Shown here: positions 8,071-16,388 of the stretch, one piece after another
Numbering within the stretch: the stretch's first letter is position 1
How the letters are laid out: every line of letters starts with the position of its first letter
Source of the DNA: Deltaproteobacteria bacterium
GTDB lineage: Bacteria > UBA10199 > JADGCS01
Assembly (NCBI GenBank): GCA_015228875.1
Contig: JADGCS010000040.1
Coordinates: forward strand, 1-36,748
Reading direction: 5' to 3'
Length of the DNA: 36,748 nucleotides
The notes under the pieces: model-generated
Told to the model about the DNA's origin: nothing
The model's input: the letters and a program-made list of their open reading frames with translations, nothing else
Databases searched by the model: none
Made by a program: the position numbers and the translations under genes

Positions 8071-9753
8071 ATGAGCGAACAGGAAAAAATAATATTTTCG
8101 ATGGTTGGTGTGGGTCGTGTGCACCCGCCGCAGAAACAGGTTTTAAAAAACATCTACCTGTCCTTTTTTTACGGTGCAAAGATCGGGGTGCTCGGGCTCA
8201 ACGGCTCCGGTAAAAGCAGTCTATTAAGAATCATCGCGGGAGTGGACACGGGCCACACGGGCGAGATCCATTTTTCCAAGGGCTACAGCGTTGGATTATT
8301 GGAACAGGAGCCGCACCTTGATCCCGAAAAGACAGTCAGGGAATGTGTCGAAGAAGGTGTTAAAGAAATCATCGACCTGCTCCACGAGTACGAGACCATC
8401 AACAACAGCTTTGCCAACGAAATGTCCGACGATGAGATGAACAAGCTCATCGAGCGTCAGGCAAAGGTTCAGGAACAGCTCGACAACTGCAACGCATGGG
8501 AGCTCGACGCCAGACTCAATCTTGCAATGGATGCGCTCAGGTGTCCTCCCCCCGATCAAAAAATAAAACTGCTCTCCGGCGGAGAGAAGCGTCGTGTGGC
8601 CCTTTGCAGGCTGCTGTTAACAGAACCTGACATCCTGCTTTTGGACGAGCCCACAAACCACCTGGATGCCGAGACGGTCTTCTGGCTCGAACAGCATCTT
8701 GCCAACTACAAGGGAACGGTCATCGCGGTCACGCACGACCGTTATTTTCTTGATAATGTGGCGGGCTGGATTCTGGAACTCGACCGCGGTCACGGTATCC
8801 CCTACAAGGGCAATTATTCTGCGTGGCTCGATCAAAAAGAAAAACGCCTTGCCATCGAATCCAAGCAGGAGGACAAACGGCAGAAGACCTTAAAACGCGA
8901 ACTCGAATGGATCAACACATCCCCTTCGGCAAGAAGGAGCAAAAACAAGTCCCGCATTACAAACTACGACAACCTGCTTAAGCAATCAAAGGACAAACTT
9001 GCCGAGGATCTCGAGATCTTTATCCCGCCCGGGCCACGCCTTGGTGAAAAGGTCATCGTTGCAAAGGATGTGGCCAAGGCCTACGACGACAATCTGCTTT
9101 TTGAAAACATGAATTTCTCGCTCCCGCAGGGAGGCATTGTCGGCGTGATTGGTCCCAACGGGGCCGGCAAGACAACACTGTTCAGGATGCTGCTGGGTCT
9201 TGAAAAGCCCGACAAGGGCCAATTTGATATTGGCGAGACGGTCTCTCTAAGTTATGTGGCGCAAGACCGCTTTCCTCCAGACGACAAGCGCACGGTTTAC
9301 GAGGCCATCTCCGAAAACGCCGAGGTGATCAAGCTCGGCACACGCGAGGTCAACGCCCGCGCCTACTGCGCCCGTTTTAATTTTACCGGCGGCGACCAGC
9401 AGAAGCCCGTCAATATCCTGTCGGGCGGAGAGCGTAACCGTGTCCATCTGGCCAACACCCTCAAATGCCCAGGAAACGTGCTTTTGCTGGACGAGCCAAC
9501 AAACGACCTCGATGTCAACACCATCCGTGCACTCGAGGACGCTGTTGTGAATTATGTGGGTTGTGTCCTGGTGGTGAGCCACGACCGCTGGTTTTTGGAC
9601 CGTGTCGCCACACACATCCTGGCCTTCGAGGGCGACAGCACCGTCCAGTGGTTTGAGGGAAATTTTTCGGACTACGAAGAAGACAAAAAACGCAGACTCG
9701 GCGACGAAGCCCTTAAACCGCACCGCATCAAGTACAAGCCGTTTACGAGATAG
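8071..9753 (+). CDS. ettA: Energy-dependent translational throttle protein EttA (ABC-F)
   Basis: This soluble ABC-F ATPase binds the ribosomal E site and gates the first elongation steps according to ATP/ADP level. The 560-residue protein has two ABC domains. The first has Walker A GLNGSGKSS, signature LSGGEKRRVALCRLL and Walker B DILLLDEPTNHLD. The second has GPNGAGKTT, LSGGERNRVHLANTL and NVLLLDEPTNDLD. The arm insertion (about residues 95-140) and the linker ELEWINTSPSARRSKNKSRI are typical of EttA. There are no membrane segments. The ribosome site GAAGGG lies about 8 nt upstream. The immediate leader is a copy of the dispersed palindromic element, which will fold in the mRNA. Confidence 0.96.
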   Translation: MSEQEKIIFSMVGVGRVHPPQKQVLKNIYLSFFYGAKIGVLGLNGSGKSSLLRIIAGVDTGHTGEIHFSKGYSVGLLEQEPHLDPEKTVRECVEEGVKEIIDLLHEYETINNSFANEMSDDEMNKLIERQAKVQEQLDNCNAWELDARLNLAMDALRCPPPDQKIKLLSGGEKRRVALCRLLLTEPDILLLDEPTNHLDAETVFWLEQHLANYKGTVIAVTHDRYFLDNVAGWILELDRGHGIPYKGNYSAWLDQKEKRLAIESKQEDKRQKTLKRELEWINTSPSARRSKNKSRITNYDNLLKQSKDKLAEDLEIFIPPGPRLGEKVIVAKDVAKAYDDNLLFENMNFSLPQGGIVGVIGPNGAGKTTLFRMLLGLEKPDKGQFDIGETVSLSYVAQDRFPPDDKRTVYEAISENAEVIKLGTREVNARAYCARFNFTGGDQQKPVNILSGGERNRVHLANTLKCPGNVLLLDEPTNDLDVNTIRALEDAVVNYVGCVLVVSHDRWFLDRVATHILAFEGDSTVQWFEGNFSDYEEDKKRRLGDEALKPHRIKYKPFTR

Positions 9754-9831
9754 GCGGGTCTTCATAATAACCAAAACGAACAAAGCACAAACGAGGGGAC
9801 AAATACGAAAAAAAAATAGTTTGGTGCCGTA

Positions 9832-9855
9832 CGGTCACCCTCAAGGGGATGACCG
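9832..9855. terminator. Shared hairpin between convergent ettA and the peptide transporter
   Basis: The stem CGGTCACCC / GGGGATGACCG has a TCAA loop. On the minus strand it is followed about 17 nt later by a run of nine T (9809-9817). It lies only 8 bp beyond the transporter stop and about 80 bp beyond the ettA stop, so it could end transcription from either side. The T-run fits the minus-strand gene best, though its distance is longer than standard. Confidence 0.45.
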
Positions 9856-9863
9856 CATCTTCT

Positions 9864-11240
9864 TTAAGCCGCTTTCCCGGCGTCTTCCTGGATATAAGAC
9901 TCTTCTTTATAAAATTTTGATGAGATCGCAAAAACAACCGCTGCAATGACCATCAGGATGGTAAAGAACCAGAAGTAATCTGCGCCCGCAAGTTTTTCGG
10001 AGCCATCGGGATTTTTTATAAAATAATTAACGCCCGCGGCAATAAGATTGCCGAGCGTCACGCTGAGCAGATAAAGCCCCATGATGATGGATTTCATGTT
10101 TGGAGGGGCCTGTGTGTAGGCAAACTCAAGGGCTGTAATCGAGACCATGACCTCTGCACAGGTCAGTAGAATGTAGGCCCAGAGCTGCCAGATCACACCC
10201 ACAACCTCGCCGTTTTGCAGATGTGCCTCTGCCATGGCTATGATCACAAAAGAAAGGGCCGCCACAAACATGCCCAGAGTCATTTTTCTTAAAGAGGTGA
10301 CGTTAAAAAACTTTTGCAGCGCTGGATAAATTCCGTATGTGAAGATGGGAATTAAAATCATGACCAGAACAGGGTTCATGGCGTGAGTCTGCGAGGCAAG
10401 CAGTTCAAAATGCAGCCAGTCATATTGAAAGATAAAAAACCGCAGATCAACCACGCGATCCATTTTTTCTGCCTGCAGTATCCACGCAGCAGAAGATTGG
10501 TCAAAAAGCATCCAGAAAAAAGAGACAATCAAAAAGAACCCGCTCAGGTGTATCAGCGCCTTTTTTCCGGCGGGGCTCAACAGCGCATCTTTGTATTGCC
10601 TGATACCCGCCGGAGGCACAACTGTAAAGCGTTTGCGGCCCACCCAGAAAACAAGTGTGGCAAGAATCATCAAAAAGCCGGGGACCGAAAAAGCCACTTT
10701 TGGTCCATACCACTTAAGCAGAACCGGTGTGAGCAGCGTTGAAAAGAAAGATCCAAAATTAATGGCAAAATAAAAAATACTGAACACCTTTTTCATGAGG
10801 TGCTGATTGTCCTTGGTAAACTGATCACCGACGTTGGCACTGACAACCGGTTTGATCCCCCCCGAACCAATGGCAATCAGTGTGAGGCCCACAAACATCC
10901 CCGCCGTGTTGCCAAACAACGCAAGCACAAAGCAGCCAACGGCATAAACAAGAGAGAGACGGATGATGGTGAGGTATTTCCCCCAGAAGACATCGGAAAT
11001 AACAGCCCCCATGAGGGGAGTAAAATAGACTGCCGAGGAAAACAGGTGATACCAAGCCTTGGCCGTTGCGGGATCCACCTTTGCCAGTTGACCCTGCATA
11101 TTAAAAAGGTACTGGGTCATGTAGACAACAAGGATCGCCCTCATCCCGTAATAACAAAAACGTTCGGCCGCTTCGTTGCCGATAATGTAGGGAACACCCT
11201 TTGGCATTTCTGCCGCACCGGAATTTGTTTGTAGGTTCAT
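9864..11240 (-). CDS. Proton-dependent oligopeptide transporter (POT/PTR2 family, MFS)
   Basis: This inner-membrane symporter imports di- and tripeptides with protons. The 458-residue protein is strongly hydrophobic, with about 12-14 predicted transmembrane segments. Family motifs are NEAAERFCYYGMRAILVVYM (the ExxERFxYYG motif on helix 1), GSGGIKPVVSANVGDQF, and FSIFYFAINFGSFFSTLLTP (the PTR2 FYxxINxG signature). A cytoplasmic tail follows the last helix. The gene is convergent with ettA and divergent from the N-acetylglutamate synthase gene. Import of peptides fits with the nearby PepD dipeptidase, but this link is inferred from proximity only. Confidence 0.95.
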   Translation of the reverse strand: MNLQTNSGAAEMPKGVPYIIGNEAAERFCYYGMRAILVVYMTQYLFNMQGQLAKVDPATAKAWYHLFSSAVYFTPLMGAVISDVFWGKYLTIIRLSLVYAVGCFVLALFGNTAGMFVGLTLIAIGSGGIKPVVSANVGDQFTKDNQHLMKKVFSIFYFAINFGSFFSTLLTPVLLKWYGPKVAFSVPGFLMILATLVFWVGRKRFTVVPPAGIRQYKDALLSPAGKKALIHLSGFFLIVSFFWMLFDQSSAAWILQAEKMDRVVDLRFFIFQYDWLHFELLASQTHAMNPVLVMILIPIFTYGIYPALQKFFNVTSLRKMTLGMFVAALSFVIIAMAEAHLQNGEVVGVIWQLWAYILLTCAEVMVSITALEFAYTQAPPNMKSIIMGLYLLSVTLGNLIAAGVNYFIKNPDGSEKLAGADYFWFFTILMVIAAVVFAISSKFYKEESYIQEDAGKAA

Positions 11241-11332
11241 ATTTTTTTCTCATTGATTAAGCAGACCCGTCATACCCGTGAAAAAAACAGACCTTGCCAA
11301 AGGAGCACGGGTCAACAGAGCGATATGTTCAT

Positions 11333-11420
11333 GCATGGGAATTTCAAAGTCGACAGAGCGCGGGTGGATTCCTCGCAAAATGAAGGAATTCAACCGCGTC
11401 AAAGTCAAGTTGGTAACTTG
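11333..11420 (+). repeat. Palindromic element family 1, copy C
   Basis: Full copy in the forward orientation. It starts near GGGAATTTCAAAGTCGAC and ends CAAGTTG-GTAACTTG. The central hairpin is degraded (CCTCGCAAAATGAAGG) compared with copies B and F. It lies upstream of both divergent genes. Confidence 0.88.
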
Positions 11421-11606
11421 CAGAATTTCATAAAGAGTGATGTGAGCCTTAAAAACTGAAAACCAAGAACTCACCCCCCCACAGGTCAACGCAACCAGCC
11501 TGTGGATAACTTAGCAAATATTCTTAATGACTTCCAGTTTTATTTCCCCCCAATCTTTGTCGCGAGGCTGACACTCCCGGTTAAAAAAAACAATTTCACT
11601 GATTAA

Positions 11607-11660
11607 TTGATTATTGGTTTTTTTGTGATTTATAGCGGGTCTTGTTCAAATATAAATCAC
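11607..11660 (+). promoter_or_regulatory. Candidate promoter with 9-bp inverted repeat before the N-acetylglutamate synthase gene
   Basis: GTGATTTAT (11625-11633) is an exact inverted repeat of ATAAATCAC (11652-11660), 18 bp apart, ending one base before the ATG at 11662. A TTGATT box (11607) lies 17 bp from TTATAG (11630), so the left arm overlaps the possible -10. No Shine-Dalgarno sequence is seen between the right arm and the ATG. It may be an operator or an RNA hairpin hiding the start. Sequence does not fit the E. coli ARG box closely. Confidence 0.4.
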
Positions 11661-11661
11661 T

Positions 11662-12822
11662 ATGACAGAAATCATCCCCTTTAAACGCCACAAGAAACCA
11701 CAGGACTTGGTCTTAAGGTTTCTTAATTCGGTCGGCCACAAACTCGATGCCGACTTTTATCTCAAACTTTTTTCGTCCTCGAGCCCCGAGAGTTTTGCCG
11801 TTATTGTACTGGAAGAGGACATCCTTAAAGACGAGATGGACGCGGTGCTGTTCGAGATCAGGTATCTCATGAGACTGTCGCTGTATCCCGTGGTGCTCAT
11901 CAGGTCTTCCAAGGATTTCTTGGAGCGTCTGGAGATCGAAAGTTATTTTAAAAAGGCCCATATCGCGCTCAATTTTCTTTCCAACGAATATTCCGACGAC
12001 GAAAAACTCGAATTTATCAGGGCAAGAATCAAAAAACAAACACTCCCCCTTCTGCACCTTGAGCCAGACCTCGACATGATCGATGAAATCTCAAAACTTG
12101 CCACGCTTTTACGGACAAGCAAAGTCATTTTTCTCAGAAAGACCGGTGGCATTTTAAATGCCGAAGACAGCGCTCTCTTAAGTATCATCAACCTCAATGT
12201 GGATTTCGAAACCTTTGTTAAGGAAAACCATATTCCGTCAAAGCAGGCCGATTTTGTCAAAACCTGCGCGGGGATCATCAATACCTGTCGCCACAAAATC
12301 ATCATCTCTGTTGTTTCTCCAAACAACCTTCTCAGGGAACTCTTTACCGTCAAGGGGGCCGGAACTCTCATTCAAAGAGGTTCTCTCATCAAGACATGCA
12401 AAAACTGGGAAAATATCGATCCGCGTTCCCTTAAAAGACTGCTAGAGGCAAGCTTTGAAAAAAAAATAGACCAAGATTTCTTTACACAAAAGATGGACTA
12501 TTTTTACATCGAAGAAAACTACCTGGGTGCCGCCCTGCTTAAGGACTACAAAGACACCTGTTATCTCTCAAAGTTTGCTGTCGGCACAGAGGCCCGTGGT
12601 TTGGGGGTTGGCCGTGACCTCTGGGGAGAAATTATTAAAAACCATAAAAAAATTTTCTGGCGCTCCCGGTCGGACAAATTCATCACGCACTGGTACATTA
12701 AACAATGCGACGGCATGCACAAGGCTGGTGAGTGGACCATCTTCTGGAAAGGGCTCGACCAACAACAAATCAGCGACATCATCGAATACGCATTAACTCA
12801 AAAGGTGGACTTTATCGGGTAA
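11662..12822 (+). CDS. argA: N-acetylglutamate synthase (amino-acid-kinase-like plus DUF619 NAT domain)
   Basis: The enzyme transfers an acetyl group from acetyl-CoA to glutamate, the first step of arginine synthesis. The 386-residue protein has an N-terminal amino-acid-kinase-like half (about 1-245) ending in ELFTVKGAGTLIQRG (226-240), and a C-terminal GNAT/DUF619 domain (about 275-370) with YLSKFAVGTEARGLGVGRDLW and FWRSRSDKFITHWYIKQCDG. This is the Xanthomonas/vertebrate-type synthase, not classical E. coli ArgA. The kinase half is divergent and its glycine-rich ATP loop is not evident, so kinase activity is unlikely. The ATG follows an inverted repeat without a visible ribosome site. The carAB genes in the same window serve the same pathway but are not linked in an operon. 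Confidence 0.82.
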   Translation: MTEIIPFKRHKKPQDLVLRFLNSVGHKLDADFYLKLFSSSSPESFAVIVLEEDILKDEMDAVLFEIRYLMRLSLYPVVLIRSSKDFLERLEIESYFKKAHIALNFLSNEYSDDEKLEFIRARIKKQTLPLLHLEPDLDMIDEISKLATLLRTSKVIFLRKTGGILNAEDSALLSIINLNVDFETFVKENHIPSKQADFVKTCAGIINTCRHKIIISVVSPNNLLRELFTVKGAGTLIQRGSLIKTCKNWENIDPRSLKRLLEASFEKKIDQDFFTQKMDYFYIEENYLGAALLKDYKDTCYLSKFAVGTEARGLGVGRDLWGEIIKNHKKIFWRSRSDKFITHWYIKQCDGMHKAGEWTIFWKGLDQQQISDIIEYALTQKVDFIG

Positions 12823-12885
12823 ATAGCCTTTAGCCGGGGATAGGGTAAATGGTTGATGGCAGGTAGGGGGTTCAAGGCTCAGGGT

Positions 12886-12920
12886 TTTTCGTTCACGTTC
12901 ACGTTCTTCGTTCTTCGTTT
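12886..12920. repeat. Hexanucleotide-like microsatellite before the GDPD gene
   Basis: Imperfect tandem units CGTTCA, CGTTCA, CGTTCT, TCGTTCT, TCGTTT occupy this stretch, followed by T-rich sequence. It lies about 25 bp upstream of the GDPD start, and could vary in length. Confidence 0.6.
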
Positions 12921-12944
12921 TTTTGGGCAAAGGGTTTTTTTATC

Positions 12945-13691
12945 ATGAAACCAACCTGTCTCATCATTGCCCACCGCGGTGACAGCGGCTCCGAGCCCGA
13001 AAACACCCTTAAGGCCTTTGAGTCTGCATACCATAAAGGGGCCGATGGGATAGAACTGGACTGCCATCTCACACGGGACAAAAAAGTGGTTGTCAGTCAT
13101 GACCGCAACCTTAAGCGCATCACGGGAGAAAACAGGGATTGCTGCGCTTCTCTTTACCGCGATCTTATCGGCCTCGACTTTGGAAAAAAAGAAAAAATCC
13201 CCCTGCTCGTAGAAGTCTTTGACCTTTTCCTAAAAAAATTTGCCGTCATCAATATAGAAATCAAATCGACGGGAGTTTTTACAAACGGCATCGAAAAACA
13301 TATAGCCATGCTCATCAAGCAGTATCGTTGCGCGTCGCAGATTATTGTCTCTTCATTTAATCCCGCGCATCTTTTAAGATTTAAAAGGCTCATGCCGCAG
13401 GTGCGGCTGGGCTATCTCATCTGCGAAAAGCAGGATTGGATCGCCAGAAACCGTTATGCAGTAAGGATTGTAGGGCCTTCCACCCTCAACCTGCAGAAAG
13501 AGCTGGTCACCCTGACCTCTTTCAACGGTCTCCTTGGTCTTGCCATCCCCCAATGGATCTGGACCGTCAATAAAAAACACGAAATGGAATTTTGGCTTGA
13601 TAGAGGGGCCCAAGCCATTATAACCAACGAACCCGGATTATTAAAGAGTGTCATGGCGGGATCAAAAAAAGATTCTGCGTGCCAGACATAA
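12945..13691 (+). CDS. Glycerophosphodiester phosphodiesterase
   Basis: The enzyme hydrolyses glycerophosphodiesters to glycerol-3-phosphate and an alcohol. The 248-residue TIM-barrel protein starts MKPTCLIIAHRGDSGSEPEN, giving the family HRG and PENT motifs. GADGIELDCHLTRDKKVVVSHD provides the E-x-D metal ligands and the second catalytic His, and VINIEIKS is the third metal-site strand (Glu-x-Lys). The C-terminal WTVNKKHEMEFWLDRGAQAIITNEP is the usual last barrel strand. No signal peptide is seen, so it is cytoplasmic, UgpQ-like. An AAAGGG ribosome site lies about 10 nt before the ATG. Confidence 0.94.
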   Translation: MKPTCLIIAHRGDSGSEPENTLKAFESAYHKGADGIELDCHLTRDKKVVVSHDRNLKRITGENRDCCASLYRDLIGLDFGKKEKIPLLVEVFDLFLKKFAVINIEIKSTGVFTNGIEKHIAMLIKQYRCASQIIVSSFNPAHLLRFKRLMPQVRLGYLICEKQDWIARNRYAVRIVGPSTLNLQKELVTLTSFNGLLGLAIPQWIWTVNKKHEMEFWLDRGAQAIITNEPGLLKSVMAGSKKDSACQT

Positions 13692-13725
13692 GCCCCAGAT
13701 TGTTAATACAAATATTTGGTGCCAA

Positions 13726-14730
13726 ATGCATTTCGACGAAGAGACAAAAACAACAAAGGCCTCATCAAAGCGCGGGTTTGCAACAACGACACGGATTAAA
13801 CTGAGCGACACCTACGACGAAGACGAAATCACCCTTGTCGACAATCCACAACAATCCAAAAAACAGCAAACACGGCCAAGTGGTGTTGCATCTCACGATC
13901 CCAAACCAGCCATCGGGCAAAGCTTGGTGTCTGGGGATTTCCAGGTTGACGGAGCGCAGGTGCCTTCCTTGCATGACGAAGGAACTCGATCGCGACCCCC
14001 AAGGGGAATTCCTTCGGGGCATCAAAGTCAAGTGAGTAACTTGTCGGTTGTTCATTCCCGTTTCAGCGAACTACAAAATGACGCAGCAAAAAAGCAGACA
14101 GCGCAGCAGCATAAGGTTCGCCCTCGGGTTATGGCCGCATTTGGTATCAGCCTGATCATTCTTTTTACTGTCCTTGGCGGCATCTATTCCAAACTTTCAA
14201 AGAAAAACGGGCTGTCAGATGGTCCGGTGCCCCCCGCAAACTCGGCCCTCAAGACCACCCCGATCACAGACTTAAAACTCTCACCCGTCGTGTTTTATGA
14301 TCATAATAACAACGAGGTAAAACCCAATGAAATCAAGGTAGGCTCCTCGTATTTTCTGGACTATAAGGTTTTAAACTGGAACACCTCTCAAGCAAAAAAA
14401 ACACAAGTTACCAACTTGACTTCGACGCGGTTGGGTTCCTCCGTCATGCAAGGAATGCACCCGCGCTCTGTCGACTTTGAAATTCCTGGATATAAATTTA
14501 CGGCCGATCTAAAAATCTACACAGCAGGTGGCAGGCTCATTCTCTTTAAACCAGAATATTTGATATTTGATGACTTTGCTTCTATGAACAGCGAGGCCTT
14601 AAAGGTAAGGACAAGGCTCGACTTGTCGCAGGACATGCCCGCAGGGGCATACACGGTGGTGTTGAGTCTTAGGGAAATCGCCACACAACAGCAAAAGGAC
14701 CTTGAAGCAAAAATAACAGTTGTAAAGTGA
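13726..14730 (+). CDS. Single-pass membrane protein of unknown function carrying two in-frame palindromic elements
   Basis: I do not recognise the function. I start it at ATG 13726 (MHFDEETKTTK, 334 residues); an in-frame ATG at 13648 would overlap the GDPD gene by 44 nt. Residues 1-134 are hydrophilic and probably cytoplasmic and disordered. Residues 135-156 (MAAFGISLIILFTVLGGIY) are a membrane segment. The rest is a probably periplasmic beta-rich domain (SPVVFYDHNNNE, FLDYKVLNW, GAYTVVLSLREI). Residues about 68-106 are encoded by palindromic element copy D and residues about 227-256 by copy E in the opposite orientation. Both keep the frame open. The gene is followed by yebC 29 bp downstream. 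Confidence 0.8.
   Translation: MHFDEETKTTKASSKRGFATTTRIKLSDTYDEDEITLVDNPQQSKKQQTRPSGVASHDPKPAIGQSLVSGDFQVDGAQVPSLHDEGTRSRPPRGIPSGHQSQVSNLSVVHSRFSELQNDAAKKQTAQQHKVRPRVMAAFGISLIILFTVLGGIYSKLSKKNGLSDGPVPPANSALKTTPITDLKLSPVVFYDHNNNEVKPNEIKVGSSYFLDYKVLNWNTSQAKKTQVTNLTSTRLGSSVMQGMHPRSVDFEIPGYKFTADLKIYTAGGRLILFKPEYLIFDDFASMNSEALKVRTRLDLSQDMPAGAYTVVLSLREIATQQQKDLEAKITVVK
13929..14043 (+). repeat. Palindromic element family 1, copy D, in frame inside a gene
   Basis: Forward orientation, about 115 bp, longer and more diverged than the others. It carries an extra palindrome ACCCCCAAGGGG-AATT-CCTTCGGGG in its right arm. It is translated as GDFQVDGAQVPSLHDEG and then GHQSQVSNL, the same frame as the open NFKVD frame of the intergenic copies. 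Confidence 0.88.
14404..14493 (-). repeat. Palindromic element family 1, copy E, in frame inside a gene, opposite orientation
   Basis: About 90 bp, reverse orientation relative to copy D. It is translated through its other open frame: QVTNLTSTRLGSSVMQG and then MHPRSVDFEIPGY. It splits a beta-rich periplasmic domain between YKVLNWNTSQAKK and FTADLKIYTAGG. Confidence 0.9.
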
Positions 14731-14759
14731 ATATAAAACATTAACTCGAGGATTTACCC

Positions 14760-15512
14760 ATGTCAGGACATTCCAAATGGTCTACGATCAAAAGAAAAAA
14801 AGGTGCTGCGGATGCCAAAAGATCCAATGTTTTTTCAAAGTTGATCAAAGAGATTACCGTTGCGGCCCGTATGGGCGGCGGTGATCCCGATGGCAACCCG
14901 CGTTTGAGACTCGTTATCGACAAGGCAAAATCGCAGTCCATGCCCAGGGACAATATAGAGAGGGCCATCAAAAAAGGCACCGGCGAACTCGATGGGGTCA
15001 CGCTTGAAGAGGTTTCTTACGAAGGTTATGGCTCGGCGGGTGTGGCGCTCATTGTAGAGTGTACCACAGACAACAAGAACAGGACGGTTGCCGAGATCAG
15101 AAATATTTTTGCCAGAAAGGGCGGCAACCTTGGTGAGAGCGGCTCTGTCTCGTGGATGTTTGAAAAAAAGGGAACCATTCGTGTCGACGCAGGCAGCACT
15201 TCCGAAGAAGACCTCTTTGAAAAAATTATCGATGCTGGGGCTGATGACATGCAAAAAGAAGACAACCAGTTTGTGATCACAACAAATTACGAAAATTTTC
15301 TTGGTGTGAGCGAGGCCCTCAGAAAAGCGAACATCCCGGTTACAGAAGCCGAAATGGAACAGGTCCCCAAGAGCGCAATAAAAATAGACGACGAAGAAAA
15401 GGCCAGAAAGATCCTTGGCCTTGTCGAATCTCTTGAAGAATGTGAAGACGTCCAGAACGTCTGGGCCAATTTCGATATCGACGACTCCATGCTCGAAAAA
15501 ATTTCTGGTTAA
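14760..15512 (+). CDS. yebC: YebC/PmpR family protein (TACO1 family)
   Basis: Members bind DNA or ribosomes; the human homologue TACO1 and recent bacterial work link the family to translation of proline-rich stretches, while older work calls some members transcription regulators. The 250-residue length is typical. The N-terminus MSGHSKWSTIKRKKGAADAK is diagnostic, followed by GGDPDGNPRLRLVIDKAKSQ, MPRDNIERAIKKGTGE and the acidic second domain with SVSWMFEKKGTI. A good ribosome site (CGAGGA) precedes the ATG. The next gene begins 4 nt after its stop, which suggests cotranscription. In many bacteria ruvC follows yebC; that is not the case here. Confidence 0.97.
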   Translation: MSGHSKWSTIKRKKGAADAKRSNVFSKLIKEITVAARMGGGDPDGNPRLRLVIDKAKSQSMPRDNIERAIKKGTGELDGVTLEEVSYEGYGSAGVALIVECTTDNKNRTVAEIRNIFARKGGNLGESGSVSWMFEKKGTIRVDAGSTSEEDLFEKIIDAGADDMQKEDNQFVITTNYENFLGVSEALRKANIPVTEAEMEQVPKSAIKIDDEEKARKILGLVESLEECEDVQNVWANFDIDDSMLEKISG

Positions 15513-15516
15513 ACTC

Positions 15517-16245
15517 TTGATACAAAAACTCCTCGTCGTTGCATTAAGGCCTGAGTGGGCTCACTTAAAACAGGGGTTTCGTTTTATCAAAGACACCGAT
15601 TGTGACTGTCTTTATCACATCGCCGATCATGAAGGGGTTGCCCTGTTGCAGGTGGGCATTGGCCCAAAAAAATCCGGCGAAAGATTTTGTGAATTTCTGT
15701 CCCAACACGATTGTCTCTCGGTCCTTCACTTTGGCACATCAGGCGCCTTGACGCACGACATGCGTGTTGGCGATCTTTTTTTTGCATCAGAAGTGGTGTG
15801 CGGCGCGGAAACCATTCCTATCAAACACCCGCAAGCCCTCTCCCTGACAACCTTCTTAAAAGATCAGGGCGTCAACTGCTTTTCGGGAAGGCTGATCAGT
15901 GTGGACAGACCTCTCATCACTCCAGAGGACAAGGTGCAGGCGGCCTCCCGTTTTAACGCCCAATGCGTGGATATGGAAACCATTTCTATTGCTGAGCTCT
16001 GCCAGAAAAACCAGATCCCCTGCATCTCCTGTCGCGGTATCTTTGACCTGTACAACGAAGGCCTCGAGACACTCGGCGGTCCTTTCGACAAAAAGGGAAA
16101 CATCAGCGCCTCCCGTCTTGCCGTCAACATTCTCAAAGAACCCAAAAGAATCCTCAAAATACCGGACCTGCAGAAGAGACAGGGTATCGTCAATCGTCAC
16201 TTTAAAAAGGCCGTGATGTGGTTTGTCGGGCAGACAACAGAGTGA
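15517..16245 (+). CDS. Nucleoside phosphorylase / nucleosidase superfamily protein (PNP_UDP_1)
   Basis: This family cleaves the glycosidic bond of nucleosides such as methylthioadenosine, adenosylhomocysteine, futalosine or adenosylhopane. I chose the TTG at 15517 (IQKLLVVALRPEW, 242 residues), because all earlier starts lie inside yebC. The N-terminal strand LLVVALRPEW, the central LHFGTSGALTHDMRVGDLFF and the purine/ribose site VDMETISIAELCQKNQIPCISCRGIFD fit the fold. The substrate cannot be assigned; a hopanoid-associated (HpnG-like) or MTA/SAH nucleosidase role is possible. No hopanoid or menaquinone genes are nearby. It probably shares the yebC transcript. Its stop lies in a 19-bp tandem duplication. 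Confidence 0.75.
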   Translation: MIQKLLVVALRPEWAHLKQGFRFIKDTDCDCLYHIADHEGVALLQVGIGPKKSGERFCEFLSQHDCLSVLHFGTSGALTHDMRVGDLFFASEVVCGAETIPIKHPQALSLTTFLKDQGVNCFSGRLISVDRPLITPEDKVQAASRFNAQCVDMETISIAELCQKNQIPCISCRGIFDLYNEGLETLGGPFDKKGNISASRLAVNILKEPKRILKIPDLQKRQGIVNRHFKKAVMWFVGQTTE

Positions 16246-16279
16246 TGCAATGATGATCAGGTGATGCAATGATGATCAG
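16242..16279. repeat. Exact 19-bp tandem duplication at the nucleosidase stop
   Basis: GTGATGCAATGATGATCAG occurs twice, back to back (16242-16260, 16261-16279). The first copy contains the nucleosidase stop codon. Confidence 0.9.
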
Positions 16280-16388
16280 GGTGTGTTTTTTTGGGCCCCT
16301 GAGACATCGACGTCGAGGTGCCACATATTGAGGCAATTTCCCCATTAACGCGTTGTAGCCATGTTTTTTCCCCTTGTATATTTGAAAA

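Larger units (their letters stand above)
11241..11661. other. 421-bp divergent intergenic region between the POT transporter and argA-like gene
   Basis: It holds palindromic element copy C (11333-11420), a G/C-poor stretch from 11580, and a candidate promoter plus inverted repeat before the synthase gene (11607-11660). No coding frame with codon use or a ribosome site like its neighbours was seen. Confidence 0.7.

Noticed and set aside
11662-12822. Annotation as acetylglutamate kinase ArgB
   Set aside because: The protein has a C-terminal DUF619 acetyltransferase domain and its kinase half lacks a clear ATP glycine loop.
13648-13725. Earlier in-frame start for the membrane protein
   Set aside because: It would overlap the GDPD gene by 44 nt and add residues (SWRDQKKILRARHKPQ) that are just the GDPD 3' end in another frame.
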